Assembly: GCA_003457135.1 (NCBI GenBank)
Contig: DMSQ01000030.1
Span: 136,634-200,633, forward strand
Length of the DNA stretch: 64,000 nt
Direction: 5' to 3'
DNA from: Prolixibacteraceae bacterium
GTDB taxonomy: Bacteria > Bacteroidota > Bacteroidia > Bacteroidales > Prolixibacteraceae
In this document: one piece after another, positions 44,973-54,239 of the stretch
Numbering within the stretch: position 1 is the first letter of the stretch
How the letters are laid out: the number at the start of each line of letters is the position of its first letter
The notes under the pieces: model-generated
Told to the model about the DNA's origin: nothing
The model's input: the letters and a program-made list of their open reading frames with translations, nothing else
The model's database searches: none
Translations under genes and position numbers: made by a program

Positions 44973-46517
44973 TTATTTAGTTGTAATCGTAATCGTACTA
45001 TCCGGTTCACACACCACCCTGAAACCAATCCCCTTAAAATCTGAATACCACCAGATACTTTTAGGTTGCTGAGGATCTGTTTTTAGCCAGTCTGTTGTTT
45101 TTGAAAAGTCCCTGCTGGCTGATCTCAGGTCTTTTGCAACGGAATAATAATTTCCACCTCTGACAACATGTTCCACGCCCTCTTCAGGGCCTTTGGGATT
45201 TATGACATCAACGGAGGTTTTAGAATACGCATCAGCAGCATACCAGTCGGAACAAAATTCCAACACATTACCCTGCATGTTTTTAAGGCCGAAAGGATTA
45301 GGTTTAACATAGGAAGGTTCCTGGGTTTTGTCTGATGAGTTCATGGAATATACCACGTATCTGTTTATCTGTGCTGTATCGGCTGCTGAAACCTTGCTTC
45401 CCGGCTTTTTCCGGGAAAGCCTTTTGGGATCTCCATCGAAGAAGTAAGGGGCCTCTGTGCCAGCTCTGCAGGCAAACTCCCATTCCGCTTCAGTTGGCAA
45501 CCTGTAATTTTTACCTGTGACTTTCGACAGCCATTGGCAATAGGTGGTTGCAGCGTAGTGAGTCATGGTGATTGCAGGACGGTTACCACCGCCCCATCCC
45601 TGATCAGGTATTCCGAAAGGAGGCGTCGGGCCTGAAATTGCATCAGGTTTACCGGCATTGTGTTCCCTGACTTTATCCGGATCCATCCTTCCTTCTGACA
45701 TTGTAGCCGAAAAGAAAGTCCAGTATTCGTCCCAGGTAACTTCAATCTCGCCCATAAAAAAGGGAGAAACAGTAACATTACGAACCGGCTCCTCATCTGT
45801 TTTATGAAAGGGTTCCTTATCGGGGCTGCCCATTTTAAAGGTTCCACCTTTAACGGCAATCATATTAAAAGAGATGGAGGTATTCGGAATCTGTTCTTTG
45901 AAATTTCCGAATGTTGTCACTTTTGCCGGTTCTTTGAACAAATCTTTAGCAGAAGACTTTATTTTCGGAATGCCGGTCATTTTACCATGCACATAGTCGG
46001 GATTGTAATGCCCCACATCCAGATGGCAGTTAATGCATTGAATATTAAGTTTTTTTGCATTATTTTCATAATAGAGATGAGCTATTTCCCCATCACGGGA
46101 AAGTCCTTTGGAATAGAGGTTCTCGTGGCACTTCAGGCAAGATTCGTTATACACGATGTTCACGGCATATTCGAGTGTCTTTTTATGTTCCCAGTTAAAA
46201 GATGCACTATCTTTGAAATAATAACCATACATATCTTTTATCCCTGTTTTGGCCTTTTTAATGAGATAACTGTTATCATCTTTGGGCGGAAGGTGGCATT
46301 CAACGCAATGAACTTTCACCCCGCTCTTGTTGAAAAAATGAGTAGATCTCTTCCAGGAATTGTCAGCCAGTGGGTGGATATGACACGATTGACAATAATT
46401 ATCGGTTGATGTATAATTTATAGCCTTTTTACCGGCAACCAATACGATTACACAAACAACCAATCCTGAAATAAACAGGAGCCATGTATATCTTGGTAGT
46501 TTATCTTTTCTGATCAT
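44973..46517 (-). CDS. NapC/NirT-type tetraheme cytochrome fused to a formylglycine-generating-enzyme-like (SUMF1) domain
   Basis: Residues about 10-30 form one TM anchor. Four CxxCH heme sites follow at about 42-46, 71-75, 127-131 and 161-165, with intervening sequence typical of NapC/NirT quinol dehydrogenases. From about 217 to 514 there is an FGE-sulfatase/SUMF1 fold (FNMIAVKGGTFKMGSPDKEP, WDEYWTFF, YRLPTEAEWEFACRAGTEAP, GLKNMQGNVLEFCSDWY, HVVRGGNYYSV, GIGFRVVCE). The whole protein of 514 aa is in one open frame and should face the periplasm. Genuine FGE uses two C-terminal cysteines; here only scattered ones are seen (FCSDWY, VVCE), so formylglycine formation is not assured. The function of the fusion is unknown; an electron-fed oxidase or ligand-binding role is inference. 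Confidence 0.88.
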   Translation of the reverse strand: MIRKDKLPRYTWLLFISGLVVCVIVLVAGKKAINYTSTDNYCQSCHIHPLADNSWKRSTHFFNKSGVKVHCVECHLPPKDDNSYLIKKAKTGIKDMYGYYFKDSASFNWEHKKTLEYAVNIVYNESCLKCHENLYSKGLSRDGEIAHLYYENNAKKLNIQCINCHLDVGHYNPDYVHGKMTGIPKIKSSAKDLFKEPAKVTTFGNFKEQIPNTSISFNMIAVKGGTFKMGSPDKEPFHKTDEEPVRNVTVSPFFMGEIEVTWDEYWTFFSATMSEGRMDPDKVREHNAGKPDAISGPTPPFGIPDQGWGGGNRPAITMTHYAATTYCQWLSKVTGKNYRLPTEAEWEFACRAGTEAPYFFDGDPKRLSRKKPGSKVSAADTAQINRYVVYSMNSSDKTQEPSYVKPNPFGLKNMQGNVLEFCSDWYAADAYSKTSVDVINPKGPEEGVEHVVRGGNYYSVAKDLRSASRDFSKTTDWLKTDPQQPKSIWWYSDFKGIGFRVVCEPDSTITITTK

Positions 46518-46547
46518 AAAGGAAAATAAAGTAATTTTAGCTGAGGA

Positions 46548-47444
46548 TCAATCGGCATGTATTTTAATCAGCCTGTCGCAAAGGTCTTTTAATCCTTCAG
46601 GAGTATCGCCCTCGGGCTGCTCAATAGTTGTCCAGCCACTGTATCCGATGTCGTCCAATGCTTTCATGACAACAGGCCAGTTTACATCGCCTTCCTGCAG
46701 TTTAACTCCAAATCCGGCGCCTTTGCCTTGCTTGTCAGCAATTTTGCGACTGAACTCCTTGATGTGGACCTTGGCAATACGGGGGCCGAGTATTTTTATC
46801 CATTGCTCGGGCCAGCCATAAACAAGGATGTTACCACAATCAAAATAGAAACCTATGCTTTTACTTTGAAACTGATCGACATAAGAGGCTGCTTCAATGG
46901 GGCTGAGCAGGAAATTATTCCAGACATTCTCAACCGCTATTTTTACGTTCAGTTGTTCAGCTAACGGGACAACCTTTTTTATCTCCTGAACGGATCTTTT
47001 CCAGCAATCATCATAACTAACCGTATCGCTTACCCGGCCAGGAACAAGAAGTACAGTGTCAGCGCCATAAGCTTTGGCATCTTCGAGGCTTACCTTAAGA
47101 GCAGCAACACCCTCTTCGCGCACCTTGGGATCGGGATCTGACAAAAGAAATTTCCAGTGCATGGTATTACATACGCTTGGGATAATTAATCCGGTTGTGT
47201 CACGGGCTTTTAAAACTTCATTCCTGTCGAGATGGCTCATCGGTTCGACTCCATCAAAACCAGCCAGTTTTGCAGCCTGAAATTTTTCCAGGACTGTCTG
47301 CCCAACTCCAATACTTCCCCACATGATACCTTTCTTTAGGCTCCGGTTTACAGGGGCAATGATGTTTGAAAAACCGGGAACCGAAGATGCTGAGATCAGG
47401 GCTGATGCCATTAGGGTATTCTTTGCAAATTGTCGCCTGTTCAT
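46548..47444 (-). CDS. Sugar phosphate isomerase/epimerase-family TIM-barrel protein, exported
   Basis: This belongs to the xylose-isomerase-like AP endonuclease-2 superfamily. A twin-arginine-like leader (MNRRQFAKNTLMASALISAS) suggests export; the start is this Met rather than the one four codons earlier. Barrel landmarks are KLAGFDGVEPMSH, KIAVENVWNNFLLSP with its metal-binding Glu, FYFDCGN, KVHIKEFS and a final TTIEQPEGD. The metal ligand set (Glu, Asp, His, Glu) appears present. The length is 298 aa. It lies in a same-strand run with a Gfo/Idh/MocA dehydrogenase and two DUF1080 proteins, a combination linked to oxidised (3-keto) sugar metabolism. The exact reaction is not provable here. 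Confidence 0.87.
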   Translation of the reverse strand: MNRRQFAKNTLMASALISASSVPGFSNIIAPVNRSLKKGIMWGSIGVGQTVLEKFQAAKLAGFDGVEPMSHLDRNEVLKARDTTGLIIPSVCNTMHWKFLLSDPDPKVREEGVAALKVSLEDAKAYGADTVLLVPGRVSDTVSYDDCWKRSVQEIKKVVPLAEQLNVKIAVENVWNNFLLSPIEAASYVDQFQSKSIGFYFDCGNILVYGWPEQWIKILGPRIAKVHIKEFSRKIADKQGKGAGFGVKLQEGDVNWPVVMKALDDIGYSGWTTIEQPEGDTPEGLKDLCDRLIKIHAD

Positions 47445-47486
47445 ATTTTTTATCAATTAAGCATTTGTTCTGAAATTTAGGATGAT

Positions 47487-48839
47487 CTATGTTGATTTTG
47501 CTTCTACACCTATAACCGGTGGCGTTTCAGGAATATTAGGTACAGGGCCCATTACATAGGTTTTAGGTCCGAGGTAAAGGTCTGAATTCAGCATCTCTTC
47601 CCAGGTTACATCTTTTCCGGTATAGGCCGATATTCGACCCATTATGGTTATCAGCGTTGAATTAATCTGAGCTTCTGCATCACTAATTTGTTTTCCTGAC
47701 CTTATCGCAGTAACTAGGTTGACATGTTCCTGCACAAAAGGATCTTTCACTTTCCAGGTTAGATCGGTATCACCTTCTTTAGGATAGGGATAATTCCAAA
47801 CCGGATTTCCTTTCAGATCAAAAATAGTCCCGCTACAGTCTGCAAAACCTTTTGTTCCGGTAATAATTTCTTTTTTCTGATTGCTGCATCCACTAATCTG
47901 CCGGGCAGCGCAATGCGTATGCATGCCATTATCATAAACATAGTCAATGCTGAAAAAGTCATACTGGTCGCCTGTAATCCTTCGCTGTCTGCCACCCCAA
48001 CCAATGGCTTTTACCGGGATTTTCCCAACAAACCAGTTCATTACATCTACTTCATGAATAAATTGCTCGACAATATGATCTCCTGATAACCAGCAAAAAT
48101 TAACCCAGTTACGCAGCATGTATTCCATATCAGACTGTCCGGGCAATCTCTTTTTAACCCAAAGAGAACCGCCATTCCGGATTATATCTGCGCTGACAAC
48201 CTCGCCAATTTCCCCGCTGGTCACTCGTCTGTAGGTTTCCATATAATCTTTTTGTACCCTTCGAATGGTTCCGCTGATCATACACAAGCCCATTTGCTCT
48301 GCTTTTTTCGAAGAAATCAATACCGAACGTGCGCCTACAGGGTCAACTGCAATAGGTTTTTCCATGAAAATATGTTTCCCTGCATTAACAGCAGCTTCCA
48401 CATGCCCAGGACGGAAATGAGGAGGAGTGCAAAGCAATACGATATCTACTCCGGCATCAATTACTTTCTGATAACTATCAAAACCGATAAAGCATTTTTC
48501 ATCGGCGACCTCAATATTCCGCTCCTTTTTTAAGGTTGCCCGGCATTCAACCAGTTTATCCTGAAAAACATCGCCAAGAGCAACAATCTGCAGATTAGGT
48601 CCTGCATCAATAAAATTAACTGCGGCTCCTGTACCTCTGCCTCCGCAGCCAATGAGGCCGGCTCTCAATACCTTACCATCCGGAGCTTCATTGAGCTGCA
48701 CAGGTAACTTAAGCTCAGTACCTTTTTTCTCTGCTCCGGTGCATGATGCCAGAAATCCTGCAGCGCCAATTGTACCAATGGCACCCAATGCAGTGTTTGA
48801 TAGAAAATTTCGACGGCTTAATTCTTCTTTGGTTTTCAT
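47487..48839 (-). CDS. Gfo/Idh/MocA-family oxidoreductase with Tat-type signal
   Basis: This is an NAD(P)-dependent sugar or cyclitol dehydrogenase. The leader (SRRNFLSNTALGAIGTIGAA, ending near a Cys at LASC) indicates Tat export and possibly lipid anchoring. The Rossmann fold follows: LRAGLIGCGGRGTGAAVNF (about 59-77), then VLLCTPPHFRPGHVEAAV and HIFMEKPIAVDP, whose EKP lysine is catalytic in the family. The C-terminal domain includes FIHEVDVMNWF. The length of 450 aa is typical of exported Bacteroidota members. It would oxidise a sugar ring hydroxyl, consistent with the DUF1080 and isomerase neighbours. Confidence 0.9.
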   Translation of the reverse strand: MKTKEELSRRNFLSNTALGAIGTIGAAGFLASCTGAEKKGTELKLPVQLNEAPDGKVLRAGLIGCGGRGTGAAVNFIDAGPNLQIVALGDVFQDKLVECRATLKKERNIEVADEKCFIGFDSYQKVIDAGVDIVLLCTPPHFRPGHVEAAVNAGKHIFMEKPIAVDPVGARSVLISSKKAEQMGLCMISGTIRRVQKDYMETYRRVTSGEIGEVVSADIIRNGGSLWVKKRLPGQSDMEYMLRNWVNFCWLSGDHIVEQFIHEVDVMNWFVGKIPVKAIGWGGRQRRITGDQYDFFSIDYVYDNGMHTHCAARQISGCSNQKKEIITGTKGFADCSGTIFDLKGNPVWNYPYPKEGDTDLTWKVKDPFVQEHVNLVTAIRSGKQISDAEAQINSTLITIMGRISAYTGKDVTWEEMLNSDLYLGPKTYVMGPVPNIPETPPVIGVEAKST

Positions 48840-48902
48840 ATTGATATGCTTATTAAAAACGGTTAATATTTGAGTAATAAAAAGGTCGGTTAATCAATAA
48901 AA

Positions 48903-49721
48903 TTACAATAAAGTGATCTCAATGCGTTTGAAAAATATTTCAGCGCCTTCGGATTGGATCTGTATGCGCCCTTTTTGAGGCTGAATATCAACAGCATGAT
49001 TTACTAATGTGCCGTTCAGATAGATGATAATCTCCTTGCCCTGTACAATGCACTCTATTCTGTTCCATTTACCGACTGGTTTTTCAATATCTTTTGCCCC
49101 GCGAAATCCTTTAACATCCTTCCATTCTGGATCACGACCATACCAATTGATACGTCCGTTGTTAATAGTCGCCAGATTGCCGCCGGGTTTGAAGACATAA
49201 GATCCGCTTTGTTTTTCAGGCTCAACAGGACAAGTAAGAGAAAACCTGGTACTGCCGTCTCCTACGACCAGCAAGTCACCGGTACCTCCCTCTATAATCT
49301 GGCATTCAAGTGAATACATCCATATTCCGGAAGAACCGCCATCTTCCCCAATTGAATGTAGCAGCACACCGCTATCTCTTGCTTTCTCTACTCTGGGTTC
49401 AAATGTAACATCACCCCATTTAAAATCAACCACAAGTTTGTAATTAGCATATTCGTCATTGGTAGTTATGCAGCCAAATTCCTCGCCTGAGATTCGAATC
49501 AGACCATTCTGTACGGTGAACACTTTGTTAGGATCATTATTCCGACCCTTCCCTATTAGGAAAGTGTACCAGCCGTCAAGGTTCTTCCCGTTGAACAACT
49601 GTATCTTAGACTTTTTGGAATTTTTTTCGACAGAAGATAGATCAGGCCGGGCAAAACCGGTTTTGGTGAAACTCGTTATAGAAACGGTAAAGATCAGGAA
49701 TATAAGAAATAGTTTTTTCAT
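48903..49721 (-). CDS. DUF1080 (3-keto-disaccharide hydrolase-type) secreted protein
   Basis: This is a concanavalin-like jelly-roll protein of the DUF1080/PF06439 family. A signal peptide of about 25 aa ends near GFARP. LFNGKNLDGWYTF (about 43-55) is the family opening motif; later landmarks are YANYKLVVDFKW, SGVLLHSIGEDG, the Glu-containing MYSLECQIIEGG, and WNRIECIVQGKEIIIYLNG. The length is 272 aa. It is immediately downstream of another DUF1080 gene of low similarity. In the family, members cleave glycosides whose sugar has been oxidised at C3, which fits the adjacent dehydrogenase. Confidence 0.88.
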   Translation of the reverse strand: MKKLFLIFLIFTVSITSFTKTGFARPDLSSVEKNSKKSKIQLFNGKNLDGWYTFLIGKGRNNDPNKVFTVQNGLIRISGEEFGCITTNDEYANYKLVVDFKWGDVTFEPRVEKARDSGVLLHSIGEDGGSSGIWMYSLECQIIEGGTGDLLVVGDGSTRFSLTCPVEPEKQSGSYVFKPGGNLATINNGRINWYGRDPEWKDVKGFRGAKDIEKPVGKWNRIECIVQGKEIIIYLNGTLVNHAVDIQPQKGRIQIQSEGAEIFFKRIEITLL

Positions 49722-49801
49722 GATATTTTCTTTATTTTAGTTATAACCATTAAAACAAAAGGCCTTTTTCTTTGGGACGCGCCACTCCTGCCAGAAAATT
49801 G

Positions 49802-50554
49802 CTAAGGGAGTTCCGGAGCCACCTGAGCAGCCGAAGTCACCCCTGATGGTAGCTCAATGATCCTGAGATTTCGAAAGTGAATCTGCGCTCCCTCCGATTC
49901 CAGACAAATATATCCCTTCTTTTGTGATGAGTGGCTGAGGCCATTGACAAATTTACCGTTTACCGCGAGCTTGACCACACCGTCAATGCATGATACATCG
50001 TAGGTATTCCATTCCCCCCGACCTTTGCACCGGTTTTCGACCGACTTGCTCCTGGTGCCCCTTGGATTATCAGGAACTGTTTGTACTCCGCCAACACCGA
50101 AGAGTTCGCCGTGAACGTATGCGACAGGCGGGGCAACTCCATCCTTTGTATTAAGTCTGACCCAATCCAGTTCAAGCATCTGGACTTCAACTCCATTGGG
50201 CAGACGGTTCTCACCGGGATTGGCACTACTCCATACGAACACTCCTGAATTTCCACCCGGTTCGAGATGTTTCCATTCAATATGCAACATGAAATTTTCG
50301 TATTGCTTTTCAGATCGCATAACGCCGATGGGCTGACCTGAACATACCAGTAAATCTTTATTTCTCATCCAGGTTTCAGGACTGGTATTCACATTGATCC
50401 AGTTAATGGAATTCCCTTTGTTTTTTGAACCCGCCGTTAATTGACTTAATTCCATCTCACTTCCAAACACAATGGATTTAGATTGTGCATTTAAAAAGTA
50501 ATGGAGGTTTAAAACCAGAAGTAAGGAAAGTGCAGTTTTTATTAATAATTTCAT
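49802..50554 (-). CDS. Second DUF1080-family secreted protein
   Basis: This is a jelly-roll protein of the same family as its neighbour. The signal peptide ends around YFLNAQ (about 24). NSINWINVNTSPETWMRNKD replaces the usual FNGKNLDGW opening, but YENFMLHIEWKHLEPGGNSG (about 89-108), GVEVQMLELD and GEWNTYDVSCIDGVVKLAVN are typical. The length is 250 aa. Divergence from the neighbour suggests a different substrate rather than recent duplication. It is the second gene, after the truncated DUF5009 gene, in the minus-strand run that ends with the cytochrome-FGE fusion. Confidence 0.85.
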   Translation of the reverse strand: MKLLIKTALSLLLVLNLHYFLNAQSKSIVFGSEMELSQLTAGSKNKGNSINWINVNTSPETWMRNKDLLVCSGQPIGVMRSEKQYENFMLHIEWKHLEPGGNSGVFVWSSANPGENRLPNGVEVQMLELDWVRLNTKDGVAPPVAYVHGELFGVGGVQTVPDNPRGTRSKSVENRCKGRGEWNTYDVSCIDGVVKLAVNGKFVNGLSHSSQKKGYICLESEGAQIHFRNLRIIELPSGVTSAAQVAPELP

Positions 50555-50615
50555 TTTAAAATATGTTTAGAAGTATAGATTAAATCTGGTTTATAACCTG
50601 ATGAATATCTTTTGC

Positions 50616-51257
50616 TTATATTGTATGTGCCGATGTCGGTATGGCATTAAATGGCACCCAGTTCCCGTGATCTATACTTCCTGTAAGCAACATGTCGGTC
50701 CAGGATCCAAAATTGTGACCGGCAACGAAAGCCTGGTTAAAACCCTCGACCGGCCAGTAGCGATAAAGCAAATCTGACACAAGGATCAATACAAACGAAA
50801 CCAGCAATTGCCATTTGATCGCTTTTCGCATGAATAGGAACGCAATGATGTATGTACCCGATAATTGAGCCATTACATTATTGAAGTTGGAGGTGGTTGG
50901 GCCGGAGCTTATGGCCCAGCCAATAGTAAGCAGCCAAAAGCAGCGAATAAGTACATGGTGAAATGTTTTTTTCCAGCTATCGCCCTTATCCCATCTTCGT
51001 GAAAAAGAAAAAGGCATAGAGACCCCCACGATAAACATAAAGAAAGGTTGGATAAGATCCCAGAAATGAAGTCCATTCCATGGAACATGAGATTGCTGCT
51101 CTTTAAAAAATAATATAATTGCGTTACTGTTGGCCGGATCTACTTTATCAAACAAACCATCCAGGCCCCCGATAATCAAAAACATGGTGAGACCGCGAAA
51201 AAAGTCGATTGATAGAATCCGGTTTTGTTCCTGACTTAATTGAATGGTGTTACTCAT
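50616..51257 (-). pseudogene. DUF5009 acyltransferase-like membrane protein, truncated
   Basis: The N-terminus (RILSIDFFRGLTMFLIIGGL) and HFWDLIQPFFMFIVGVSMPF are typical of the DUF5009 / heparan-alpha-glucosaminide N-acetyltransferase-like family, with TM helices through about residue 175. Full-length members have roughly 360-390 aa. This frame stops at residue 213 directly after NAIPTSAHTI, where relatives continue into several more TM helices. The 60 bp before the next gene do not contain the rest. A deletion probably removed the C-terminal half. A truncated product could still be made, but activity is doubtful. Confidence 0.75.
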
Positions 51258-51315
51258 TAGGTTGGTTGTGATGAAGCTGTTTATAAGGATCGCTTACTTC
51301 GGTTGACGGCTATTT

Positions 51316-51840
51316 TTACATGGTAGTTTTAATTTCAGGTTCGGTTTCTTTTTCGGTACTCCAAAGTTTAATAAACGGGAACAAAGTCGGTACCAGTTGT
51401 TTCATTGGTTCATAAATCTTCGATTCCGCTTTTTGCCGGGAAGGAAGGATGTGCACATTTTCATCAATATTTTCGAAAAGTAAAAGGAAGATGCTCAGGA
51501 TAACTGCCGTTTTCAGAACTCCAAAAATAATTCCTGCAAGGCGGTTCAGGAAACCTAAAGCAACAGCCTTCACAACACTATCGAGCATTTTACCAAGTAT
51601 ATGTACGATGATCACAATTGCAATAAATGTCACAACAAAAGCGATGGTACTCAGATGTTCAGAACGGTAATTGGTTATATCAGTGATAAAGTCGGCTGTC
51701 CAGTCAGAAAATCGGATAGCACCCCAGATACCAAGAACGAGCGCAGCAAGCGAAGCCAGTTCAACAATAAAACCGTTCCGAAATCCCTGAATAGCCGCAA
51801 GAATCAGGATGATACCAAGAATCAGATCAATGTAATTCAT
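51316..51840 (-). CDS. cvpA: CvpA family membrane protein
   Basis: This is a small integral inner-membrane protein with four TM helices (about 4-24, 26-44, 66-88, 100-122). The N-terminal YIDLILGIILILAAIQGFRNGF is the CvpA family signature. The C-terminal 50 residues are soluble. The length of 174 aa is typical. In enterobacteria the family is tied to colicin V production and purF; here no purF is adjacent, so a general envelope role is more likely. It is divergent from the GH3-like gene. Confidence 0.9.
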   Translation of the reverse strand: MNYIDLILGIILILAAIQGFRNGFIVELASLAALVLGIWGAIRFSDWTADFITDITNYRSEHLSTIAFVVTFIAIVIIVHILGKMLDSVVKAVALGFLNRLAGIIFGVLKTAVILSIFLLLFENIDENVHILPSRQKAESKIYEPMKQLVPTLFPFIKLWSTEKETEPEIKTTM

Positions 51841-51969
51841 AAATGAAGGGTGTGAAGGTGAGTTAAGGAAGTAAAATTAAGAAAAATTTGTTTCGGATTG
51901 CATTTTTAAATGGCGGGATAGTTAGCAAGATCGTCAAACCGAATAACAACCTGAAGTCAGAATTTTTCA

Positions 51970-51977
51970 TAAATTTG
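51970..51977 (+). promoter_or_regulatory. Putative -7 element of the GH3-like gene
   Basis: TAAATTTG is an exact TAnnTTTG match, 22 bp upstream of the start codon. No proper -33 is seen. Confidence 0.5.
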
Positions 51978-51999
51978 ACCTCACCGAAACCCATTTTAC

Positions 52000-53517
52000 A
52001 TGCCGGTAATCAATTCCATTATTAATTGGGTCAATTTTAAACGTATATACCAGATTGACCTGTTTAAGAAACACCCTCACGAAGTTCAGCGAGAGGCGCT
52101 GTTTGCGCTTTTGGAAAACGCTTCGAATACTGAATTTGGCTTAAAGTATAATTTTAAAGGTATCCGCTCCGAAAAAGAATTTCGTGAACAGGTTCCGGTT
52201 CAGGACTACGACGACATCAAACCGACGGTTGAACGGATGATGCTTGGAGAAAAAAACCTGTTATGGCCAGGTGAAACCAAATGGTTTGCCAAATCATCGG
52301 GAACCACCAATGATAAAAGTAAATTTATTCCGGTAAGCAAAGACTCGCTCGAAGATGTTCACATTCGCGGGGGTCGTGATGTTTTCGCCATCTATCTGAA
52401 AAACTATCCTGATTCGGGAGTCCTTTCGGGCAAGGCGCTTACCTTGGGAGGAAGCCACCGGGTAAACAGTTACAACAACAACTGTTATTATGGCGATCTA
52501 TCTGCAATTATAATCGAGAATATACCTTTCTGGACCGATTTCTACCGCACACCATCAACCGAGATTTCGCTGATTGAAGAATTTCAGGAGAAAATTGAAA
52601 AGATCATTGAGCACTCGCTCAACGAAAATGTTACCTCGTTTGCAGGGGTTCCTTCGTGGTATCTGGTGCTGCTGAAAAGAGTTCTGGAAGTAACAGGTAA
52701 AAAAAATATTTTGGAGGTATGGCCCAATCTGGAAGTGTTTACACACGGAGGTGTAAAATTTGATCCCTACCGGGAACAATACCAGAGACTTTTTCCCGGC
52801 TCACAGATGCATTACATGGAAACCTATAATGCTTCGGAGGGATTTTTCGGAATTCAGGACGAACCGGAAAAAAATGACATGCTCCTGATGCTCGACTACG
52901 GTATTTATTACGAATTTATCCCAATGGATGAATTCCGGTCAGATAAACTGAATGCCATCTCGTTGCAGGAAGTTAAAATTGGCAAAAATTACGCGATGGT
53001 AATTTCGACTAATGGCGGTCTTTGGCGTTATCTCATTGGTGACACCATCCGGTTTACCTCCAGATACCCCTTTAAATTTGTGATCACTGGCCGCACCAAA
53101 CATTTTATCAATGCTTTTGGCGAAGAAGTTATTATTGATAATGCTGAAAAAGCGTTTCAGATTGCCTGTGAAAGGACCAATGCCATCATTTCGGAATATA
53201 CCGGTGGACCGATTTACATGACCGAAATCCAAAAGGGAGCCCATGAATGGATGATCGAATTCGAGAAAGAACCTGACGATCTGGATCATTTTGTACAACT
53301 ATTTGATGGCGCTCTGAAAACAATTAACTCCGACTATGAGGCGAAACGGCACCGGAATTTAAGCCTTGAAATGCCACATGTGCAGGTAGCAAAAAAAGGA
53401 TTGTTCTACGAATGGATGAAACTTAAAGGTAAAGTGGGCGGACAAAACAAAATACCACGTTTGGCAAACGACAGGCAATACCTCGATCAATTGATCGAAT
53501 TGAATAAGAAACAGTAA
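52000..53517 (+). CDS. GH3 auxin-responsive-promoter-family acyl-adenylating enzyme
   Basis: This cytosolic member of the adenylate-forming (ANL-like) superfamily resembles plant GH3 amido synthetases, which join amino acids to carboxylic acids. The ATP loop SSGTTNDKSKFIPVS is near residues 98-112. HYMETYNASEGFFGIQ, YYEFIPMDEF, GLWRYLIGDTIRFTS and the hinge FVITGRTKHFINAFGEEVI are all family landmarks. The length of 505 aa is typical of bacterial members. The substrate is not known for Bacteroidota homologues. It is transcribed alone, just before the dNK-rdgB-porZ-recO operon (107-bp gap). Confidence 0.92.
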   Translation: MPVINSIINWVNFKRIYQIDLFKKHPHEVQREALFALLENASNTEFGLKYNFKGIRSEKEFREQVPVQDYDDIKPTVERMMLGEKNLLWPGETKWFAKSSGTTNDKSKFIPVSKDSLEDVHIRGGRDVFAIYLKNYPDSGVLSGKALTLGGSHRVNSYNNNCYYGDLSAIIIENIPFWTDFYRTPSTEISLIEEFQEKIEKIIEHSLNENVTSFAGVPSWYLVLLKRVLEVTGKKNILEVWPNLEVFTHGGVKFDPYREQYQRLFPGSQMHYMETYNASEGFFGIQDEPEKNDMLLMLDYGIYYEFIPMDEFRSDKLNAISLQEVKIGKNYAMVISTNGGLWRYLIGDTIRFTSRYPFKFVITGRTKHFINAFGEEVIIDNAEKAFQIACERTNAIISEYTGGPIYMTEIQKGAHEWMIEFEKEPDDLDHFVQLFDGALKTINSDYEAKRHRNLSLEMPHVQVAKKGLFYEWMKLKGKVGGQNKIPRLANDRQYLDQLIELNKKQ

Positions 53518-53624
53518 ACACTCAATCCACGATTTCACTTTTCACTTTTTACTATTTCCTTTTTACTTGTTTTAATTTTACTGGTTTAATTTCGTATTTT
53601 AGGTCAAATTTTAAAATTCAAAAA

Positions 53625-54239
53625 ATGCATATCGCTTTAGCTGGAAACATAGGTGCCGGAAAAACAACCCTGACCGAATTACTCTCGAAACATTATAAGT
53701 GGCAGGCTCATTACGAAGATGTTGACGAAAACCCATACCTGAACGACTTTTATGAAGACATGCAACGCTGGTCGTTTAACCTTCAGATCTATTTTCTGAA
53801 TAGCCGGTTCAAACAGGTCGTTGATATCCGAAGTTCATCAAAAACAGTGATTCAGGATCGCACCATTTATGAGGATGCTGAAATTTTTGCCCCCAACCTC
53901 CATGCCATGGGCCTGATGACTACCCGCGATTTCAACAACTATTCCAATCTTTTCAAAATGATGAGCCAACTGGTTCAGGCACCCGATTTGATTATTTATC
54001 TGAGAGCTTCGGTTCCAACTCTGGTAAACCAAATCCAGAAACGTGGCAGGGAATACGAAAGTTCCATCCGTATTGACTACCTGAAGCAGTTGAACGAACG
54101 GTACGAAGCCTGGGTTAACCGCTACAAATCCGGAAAATTGCTGATCATTGATGTTGACCGTATAGACTTTCAGAATAATCCTGAAGATTTGAGTAGTGTG
54201 ATAGACCGCATTGACGCCCAGATTCACGGACTGTTTTAA
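53625..54239 (+). CDS. Deoxynucleoside kinase
   Basis: This cytosolic salvage kinase phosphorylates deoxynucleosides. The P-loop GNIGAGKTT is at residues 7-15. WSFNLQIYFLNSRF (substrate region), QDRTIYEDAEIF (the DRS-like catalytic motif) and the lid region QKRGREYESSI follow. The length of 204 aa fits the bacterial dNK/dGK family. Its TAA overlaps the rdgB ATG (TAATG), so the two are translationally coupled. Specificity among dA, dG and dC is unknown. Confidence 0.92.
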   Translation: MHIALAGNIGAGKTTLTELLSKHYKWQAHYEDVDENPYLNDFYEDMQRWSFNLQIYFLNSRFKQVVDIRSSSKTVIQDRTIYEDAEIFAPNLHAMGLMTTRDFNNYSNLFKMMSQLVQAPDLIIYLRASVPTLVNQIQKRGREYESSIRIDYLKQLNERYEAWVNRYKSGKLLIIDVDRIDFQNNPEDLSSVIDRIDAQIHGLF

